From the NCBI GenBank assembly GCA_029706075.1, contig JAINUG010000305.1:186001-250000 (forward strand): 64,000 nt of DNA, read 5' to 3'. Each line of letters opens with the position of its first letter. Positions within the stretch are counted from its first letter, which is position 1. The notes beneath the pieces were generated by a model. The model ran no database searches, was not told where the DNA came from, and was given only the letters and a program-made list of their open reading frames with translations. Shown here in pieces: positions 57,901-64,000 of the stretch. Made by a program: the position numbers and the translations under genes. This DNA is from Aldrovandia affinis (taxonomy: Eukaryota > Chordata > Actinopteri > Notacanthiformes > Halosauridae).

Positions 57901-60900
57901 GTTTTAATTTCAGGCGGCAAGGTAACAAAAGGTCACATTTTTGAGACAGGGTGTAGACTTTAAAGGGACACTGTATATATTGTAAGCTACACAGCATCAG
58001 CCAAGAGACTGTTCTAATTGCTTTATCCGTATGAAGAAGTTGCCTGCCTCAACAGTAGTTTTTTTCCTCCCAATCACCTTGGTTTGGGCCTTAGGGTGTG
58101 AAATAGTCACCGGCTCACAGCCAAGTGCATCAGAGGGGTCAGCCTTTGGAAAGAGACACTCAGTCGTCCAAAATCACCGTTTGATTGGTTTTGTTCGGCT
58201 GTATTAGCTGCTGGTCTTTTTTTTCGCGCACAGGAATTTGGCAAGTCATTTTATTGGACTTCCTGCCATGATTGCATTTTTCATTGCATAAACTACATTA
58301 GTAGTCGTCAGTAAACTGACAATGCTATAATTAATTTCAAGATGATATCTTGTCCAAAACAAACATGCGACAGCTTGTTTGTAAGGACGCTTTCCCCGTC
58401 TGAAGGATGAATTATTGCCATGACCTCATCGTGCTAATAGAACTCCCAGTGACACCCAGTTATCCACACTGCATTTACAGGGTCAATAAGACGGTACCAC
58501 TACCAGACTACAAATGGATATTCACGTTTTGGCTACCTCATCTGTTCTCGCCATTAGCAACAAGCCTGCAACCTTTAATGGTTGTACCACATTGTGGTCT
58601 CACGTCTGCCGCTGTTTCATATTTAAAGAACCAACCTATTCTTCATCGCCTCCTCTGTCCAGGCACAGGTCTAAGCATTGATACTATCCCACCGAATATA
58701 ATGGTTTCCATCTGAATGCCCTCCTTACCAGTCCCATTCAATCCTATTAAGTCTCTCGGACTCTGATGCCTGCCTCGTCTCGCTCTTGGTCTTCTCTGCC
58801 ATTGTCTTGTTATCGTCAAGATATTTCAGGCATTAGATGTTTTAGTAATCAAGATTCTGAATGCCAATTTACTGTACTTGAACAATATGGATTTACATGT
58901 TATATTGTGCTGTGAAAATGAAGCACACACTCAGATCTCTGAGTAAGTCGCACGGCTAAGGCCATCTACCAAAAGAAAAGAATGGCATAAATCAATAAAA
59001 TAACGTACTGATTTGTGGACCCATACAGTTTACTGTTAAAGCGGTTCACATCATTACTGTCTTTACCCTGTTATGCTTGGATGCGGGCCAGGGTGATCAT
59101 TGATTTTCCTCCATTGGCACGGAGCTCACCCTCTTTAAGTCTGTCCATCCGTCTTCCTTAACAGGCCTGCACCAGAGTGGTACATTAGCCTGATTTTTGT
59201 AGAGGGGTGCACTATTGATTGTTCCGTGACTCTGTGATGATAAATTTATAGAGCGCCACGGGGAGTCTCTGAAGTTTGCTACACAGTGCCTGTGTTCCTG
59301 TTGCACTGGCATCGCTAAGAGCAAAAAGAACACGCGCCGCTCGATAAACTTTGAATGATTCATGCGAGGACATAGAGGCAGAACACTGAACGCTGCATGC
59401 TTCCGAGGTAAAGTGTGGTGCTTTAACCTTCTTCTGCAAGGCATTTCAGGGGGCTGACTGAAGCTGTATTAACGGCTGTCTGCAGAAAGGGTGGGTGCTT
59501 GTCAGACAAAGCTGTCCGGATATGACTGCAGGATCAGGTAATAGTAAGGGAGAGAGATCCCTACATACAGTAACATAATTGCTTCAGCATGCAGCCATTC
59601 CAATATACTAGTTATTTTTAACATACCCCTTATCTGCCCAAACTATATCTTTCCAATACAGGTTTGACATTTAAAGTACAGGGACTTGAAGGAGCAGAGG
59701 CAAACTGATGGATTTAAGGCTATGAGATTGTCCTGCAACAGGACTTGAGCAGAAATGAGGTGGAGGTGGGGGAGCGAAAACTAGCCTCGCCTTGCTTTCA
59801 GGCGTCCGCAGGGAGTTGAGGGCAGACGTTCCACTTGCGCCCTCATTAGAGCACCACTGACAGGCTGCCATTGCTCCCCTCCCTCGCACAGGGCGCCATG
59901 GGGGGCACGGGGGGAGGCGGGGGTGGGGGTGGAGGCCGGTGGAGACGAAGGGGAAGTAGGTGCCGGGAACAACTTCAGGGTGAGTGACCCTTTCAGCTCA
60001 GGGATTGGGTATCGCCAACACATGCCAGAATTTATTTAGCATCAGGCAACAAGCTGTAGGGGAAACATGATGCCTTTACAGATGGCAGGCTGCACTGCAT
60101 TTCACACAGCCGGCCTGAGAGCCCCCCACACACACACACACACAACACACACAGCACACAGTCCCGTTACCCTGGTGAGGACCAAAGAGGCACAGCGCTG
60201 ATAACGGCACGCCGCTAACACTGTCACACCCCCCCTCTCGGAGACGGGGGCCGTGTGCACGGCCAGAGGCCCGGCCATCTCGACTTTCACCGGCCCGCCA
60301 TCGCTTGGCGATGCCCAGCCTGCGAGGGGATCATCAGGTGCCCTCTCTGACCGGCGTGCCAGAAATGCGCAGGGAGAAGAGAGAGGGAGCCGACGCGGAC
60401 GTCTCCAGCGCTTCCTGTCATCTGCTCGGGTAACCGGAGTGCGTCGGGAGCTGCGTGGCGTTGTGCACTGCTGGGGTTCATTCCCTTCCCCGACCCCACA
60501 GCTAATCTCTCCCCAGTATTTCAGCTCCTAAAAGGAAGGTTTTGCCCCAGGTTTCTATCCCTGTCCTTGAACGGGCATCGGCCGATGAACACTCTTAAGC
60601 GATTCACTTCACTTCAGATTTCTTCGAGCGATTGTATACACTCCAGACTGAAATGTTGGTGGTACGCGTCAATACAATCTGCAGGAGGGAAGGCAGCATT
60701 GCGTCACTTGGCGAGCGAGGGGCGTATCTGTACAGGAGCTCTTTTTCCATGGCCCTCCAAAGAGAATGGTCTGGTGCTCTTTCTGTGTTTACATAGCGGT
60801 AGAAAAAAAAGAGAAATGGAGTGCTTCTGGAGGCTGAGGTCTGCTCAGAGTTGATTAATCTCCGTCTTCATGCGGTACCAGGGGAATAAAGACATTAAGT

Positions 60901-61561
60901 GGAGCGAACGCTGGGAACGCAGCCCTGATCTAAAAAAAAAAGCACACCTGGGACTTACCTGTTATATTAATATTGCTCTGTAAACAGCGATGAGTTCTTC
61001 ACAAAGGCCATGTTTTATCGCCTCGGCAGGAAAATGGACGGCGTGCACGTGTTTCTTCAGCAGACCTGCTGCTTCTGCTTAGACAGACTTGAATGGTTCA
61101 TGGTGTCTACGTTCAGGTTTAAGTCCTTTTTCCTGTCAGAGTTTTAGGCCAGTGGATGTGGAGTCCACCGAAGACGTGTATTCCCCCCCCACAAGGTATT
61201 TGAAGATAAAGTGTGCCGGCCTCTGTGGAGGCACTCAGAGAAGGTATACTTTACATGCGGCTCGTCAGCATGTCTAGATAGGGAATGATGGATGACAATG
61301 GCCACGAATGTGGGATACGTTTTGCCTCTGTTAAACATCACGGTTCTGACAAATGTCTCAAGATTCCTTCCTTAAGAATCTCTTTACAGAACTTTGAGTG
61401 CACATAATGGGGTTGTTTCGCATACCTTTCGTTCAGATTGAGGCCCAAATAACATGATTTGGCAAATTCCCTCTCCAATTGCATGATCAAATCCTTGATA
61501 AGGGCTTATCACAATCTGGTGAAAAGCCAAAGAAAAGAATATGTATACAGACATATACATA
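57901..61561. other. Long unannotated stretch; GC-rich 59.7-60.5 kb
   Basis: No exon is supported. 59740-60500 is GC- and CpG-richer, with overlapping Pro/Gly/Arg-rich frames on both strands. A (CA)n tract lies at 60127-60152. Remaining sequence is unique-looking with no repeat ends. Confidence 0.45.
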
Positions 61562-61984
61562 CCAGGGGGTAAACAAAATCGTTGAAAAACTAAATGAAAA
61601 AGGACTTTTGTATTTTGAAGCAACTAAATCGCAATTAAAAAGGAGTCTACGCACGTTTCATATTAATGTCAATACTAATTACCAAGTAATTCAAAGTCAA
61701 ACAACTTCCATGGCCTCCCCAATCACCAGATCTAAACATCATTTGAAACATTATGGGAAGTTCTGGAACGTAGAGTGTGAAGTAATTTTCCACTGCCTTC
61801 ATCTCTCAAATAACTGGAGGCATTCCTTCTTGAAGAATGGTCCAATATCCCACTAAAAACACTTATATAACAACATTCCAAGAAGTATTTAAACTGTTCT
61901 GAAGGCAAAGGGCAGCCCAAATGCTTATTAGCTAATAAATATTCACATATTGTTTGGTGTTTCCATGACTTTGTCTACCCCCTG
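61562..61984 (+). mobile_element. Tc1-like transposon, internally deleted, same family as 19945-21112
   Basis: The 423-bp copy has left end CAGGGGGTAAACAAAATCGT and right end CATGACTTTGTCTACCCCCTG-type sequence, imperfect inverted repeats that match the ends of 19945-21112. TA precedes the left end. The left subterminal part (AAAAAGGAGTCTAC) joins to the transposase 3' part, where CCATGGCCTCCCCAATCACC encodes the WPPQSP block. An extra T shifts the frame just before the GAA that would give the third catalytic acid. About two thirds of the element is deleted. Confidence 0.85.
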
Positions 61985-62645
61985 ACTGGAAAAGCCTTTT
62001 GGTTTGCTGGAAATTGACTGCTAATGGGGTCTTGTAAAAGACATTGGATGGAGGATGTCTTATGTCTTTAGCACATTCAAGTGTCTATTTTTAATTCATA
62101 GACACATATACAACAGTGAGAGCAAACATTACTAACGTTCCCTTCACACATGGCATTAACGATGACAAATAACAGTTAGGCTTACACAGCGACTGTTAAC
62201 GCTGTTTATCCGAAATTGACGGCTGAAATTACGTAACATTATAGACACTGGAAGTAATAGCTGATATGCCTGTAAATATTGTTTTAATTGAGTTTATGTG
62301 AGAGGTGCAGCTGTGTATAGTTTGTGAGTAGTGTTTTCGGGAAGGGGCCCAAGCGTTGTGGGAGGTTTGTCTCCATGTCTTTATTACACAGCAACGGCCG
62401 GCCTGTTCTGAGGTTGCGAAGGTTGTTGTCCTACATACAACAGTAGTAAATGCCTCTTGTAACGATCTTCTTGATATTTGCTTGTATATTCTCCAATAAT
62501 TGACAAAAACGATTCACAAAGTCCAGCTTTTAGAAGTGAAACTGAACACAGAAGTAGATATAGACAAACAAGAGAATCTATAAACCTTTGCACTGTGAGG
62601 CTAATTAGATTTAATTATTTTATATTTTATATATACAGTATATAC
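61985..62645. other. Unannotated sequence
   Basis: No gene or repeat end is recognised. Opposed frames at 62384-62675 have no domain. Confidence 0.5.
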
Positions 62646-62780
62646 AGTACCCTCCAAAATTATTCACACCCTTGATAAAGATGAGCAAAGAAGGCTTTAT
62701 AAAATAAACATACAGATAATGAGCTATTTTGTATGCTCAAAAATGGGACAATTATTGCTCAGAGAATAATTTAATTTTGG
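62646..62780. mobile_element. Possible Tc1/mariner end fragment
   Basis: TACAGTACCCTCCAAAATTA, TTCACACCCTTGATAAAGAT and GAGCAAAGAAGGCTTTATAA follow one another, and as I recall they resemble the terminal sequence of a common vertebrate Tc1-like family. The opposite inverted repeat is not visible within the window. The right limit is a guess. Confidence 0.5.
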
Positions 62781-64000
62781 GGTTTGACTGCATATGTATG
62801 TATATAAGATTAGTTAACAAACTGTTTTTTTTTAATCAAATATTTATTTTACGTGTGATAAACAAATACAAAGACAGACATTATCAGAGACAGACATAGA
62901 CACTCAGACAAATATCCCTCCCCCACCAACAAACTGCGTTAGCGTGAAGTTTACCTTTGCCCCCGCCCTGTCCCATATCAGCCCCTCCCGCCCTGTCCCA
63001 TATTCAAACATTCCCATGCAGAGTCGTGGCTGATCTGAGCAGAGCAGATAACCCGTGTGTGCCTTCCCTGGACCCCAGCGAGTGCCCCGCCCAGCGAGTG
63101 CGCAGATAACGCCGTAACCAAAACAACGGGCGGATCTGTCTGTCAACTCTCACAGAGCGCCGATAAGCCGAACCATTACGGTCTCAACTGTCTGCCTGGA
63201 TCTATTGGGCTGGTCTGAACCTCTCCAGTCCTCCCCACAACACACAGACCACACGGCAATAAATGGGCAGTGATTCATTTAAAATATGATACACAATAAA
63301 ACATAAAAAATGTTAAAAACATGGAAATGTGATTTTGGTGATTTAAATGCTTTTTGGAGTTAATGTGATTTTGGTACATTTTATCAATAAAAGTAAAATA
63401 AATATGATGGAAATGTGATTTTGGTGATTTTGTTTTCTTTATTTTGGCAGTTACCTGTGTGTGTATATACTGTATATATATATATGTATTTGTATCACTG
63501 TATATATGTATATAATATGCTATAGGAGCTTCTCAAAGGTGTCATCTAGTCCCTAGTTCCCAGTGTGCAGAGACAGCAGCGGCAGAATTCCATCACCCTG
63601 GCAGAAACACCTTCCGGATGAAAGACCCTAGGAGGGAACGGCATGAGATATGTATGTATGTATGCACTCTAAAAGCCATCGAGGTGATCTAACTCAAATA
63701 CCCCCATTCCCCCAGAGTGACAACAAAGGGCTCCCGCCAGATCATCTGTATGCCGCGCAGAGAGAGTGCTCAGCCACGGGCAGCTCCTTCACTTAACATT
63801 GTTCCAGAGGAGCGTCTGCCTTCTGTCTCCAATGGGAGATAAAATGGCGGGACGCAGACAAAGCTCGGGAGAGGACATGGGGAAATTAGCCTCGGACTGA
63901 GATAGACGCATTTTCGCCATCGCTCCCTGGACAGGCTTCACCGTGGAGTACGGGACCCCCAGCCGGCACGGACATGGCGGTAATTAGCGGCGGACCTGGG
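62781..64000. other. Unannotated sequence to window end
   Basis: No exon is supported. 63320-63430 holds two copies of GGAAATGTGATTTTGGTGAT. TA repeats lie around 63465-63512. A lone Tc1-type right end is annotated separately. 63920-64000 is GC-richer and runs off the window. Confidence 0.45.
63430..63457. mobile_element. Lone right end of the CAGGTAACTGCC Tc1 family
   Basis: TTCTTTATTTTGGCAGTTAC followed by CTG matches the right ends of 9130-9659 and 51602-52140. No matching left end is found upstream, so this is a solo terminal fragment next to a TA-rich tract. Confidence 0.65.

Noticed and set aside
63920..64000. First exon or promoter at window end
   Set aside because: GC-rich with an ATGGCGG near 63973, but the stretch is too short to judge and TAA follows the ATG within a few codons.

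Overview
This window looks like noncoding nuclear DNA from a ray-finned fish, most likely a teleost. The evidence is its repeat content. It has L2-clade LINE 3' tails, tRNA-derived SINEs that carry the same tail, a 5S rRNA-derived SINE, several decayed Tc1-like transposons and an L1/Tx1-type LINE. I cannot name the species. I found no host protein-coding exon, host tRNA or rRNA gene, CRISPR array or operon. Except for transposon-derived frames, the open frames are short, overlap on several strands or lie in simple repeats. The window could be intergenic or lie inside a very large intron; the sequence does not decide which.

Layout. 1-27.8 kb is unique-looking sequence with scattered small insertions: a GC-rich tRNA-type SINE (968-1343), L2 tails (3745-3912, 6726-6890, 12531-12690, 23534-23615), a 5S-derived SINE (8070-8515), a Tc1-type MITE (9130-9659), two short tRNA SINEs (12242-12385, 15085-15227), a pogo-like MITE (16731-17288), a decayed Tc1 element inserted in a TA repeat (19945-21112) and a second GC-rich SINE with target-site duplications (23678-24066). 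27.89-33.59 kb is one LINE insertion bounded by a 15-bp duplication. Its ORF2 (29189-32994, apurinic endonuclease, reverse transcriptase, C-terminal zinc finger) has no internal nonsense substitution but six frame breaks, all at or near A/T runs. 33.6-64 kb holds a 3 x 34 bp tandem repeat, an unclassified A-rich block, a 591-bp inverted-repeat element with a 5-bp duplication (41765-42355), a compound AT/GA microsatellite, two fold-back structures, more SINEs, an internally deleted Tc1 element with part of its transposase (51602-52140), a probable hAT-like MITE (54060-54404) and another deleted Tc1 copy (61562-61984).

How the parts relate. Nearly everything recognisable is mobile DNA at different stages of decay. 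The SINEs depend on LINE enzymes: two tRNA-SINE families end in the tail of the L2 fragments, the usual sign of parasitism on L2 reverse transcriptase. The GC-rich SINE instead has an A-rich end and target-site duplications. The MITEs depend on transposases supplied elsewhere. Host function, if any, would be cis-regulatory; I flag a few palindromic motifs and candidate conserved noncoding stretches, all at low confidence. I did not find a convincing new multi-gene system. The items most worth checking are the homopolymer-only breaks in the LINE ORF2, the possible inverted 5' end of that LINE, the GC-rich SINE family and the 591-bp element.
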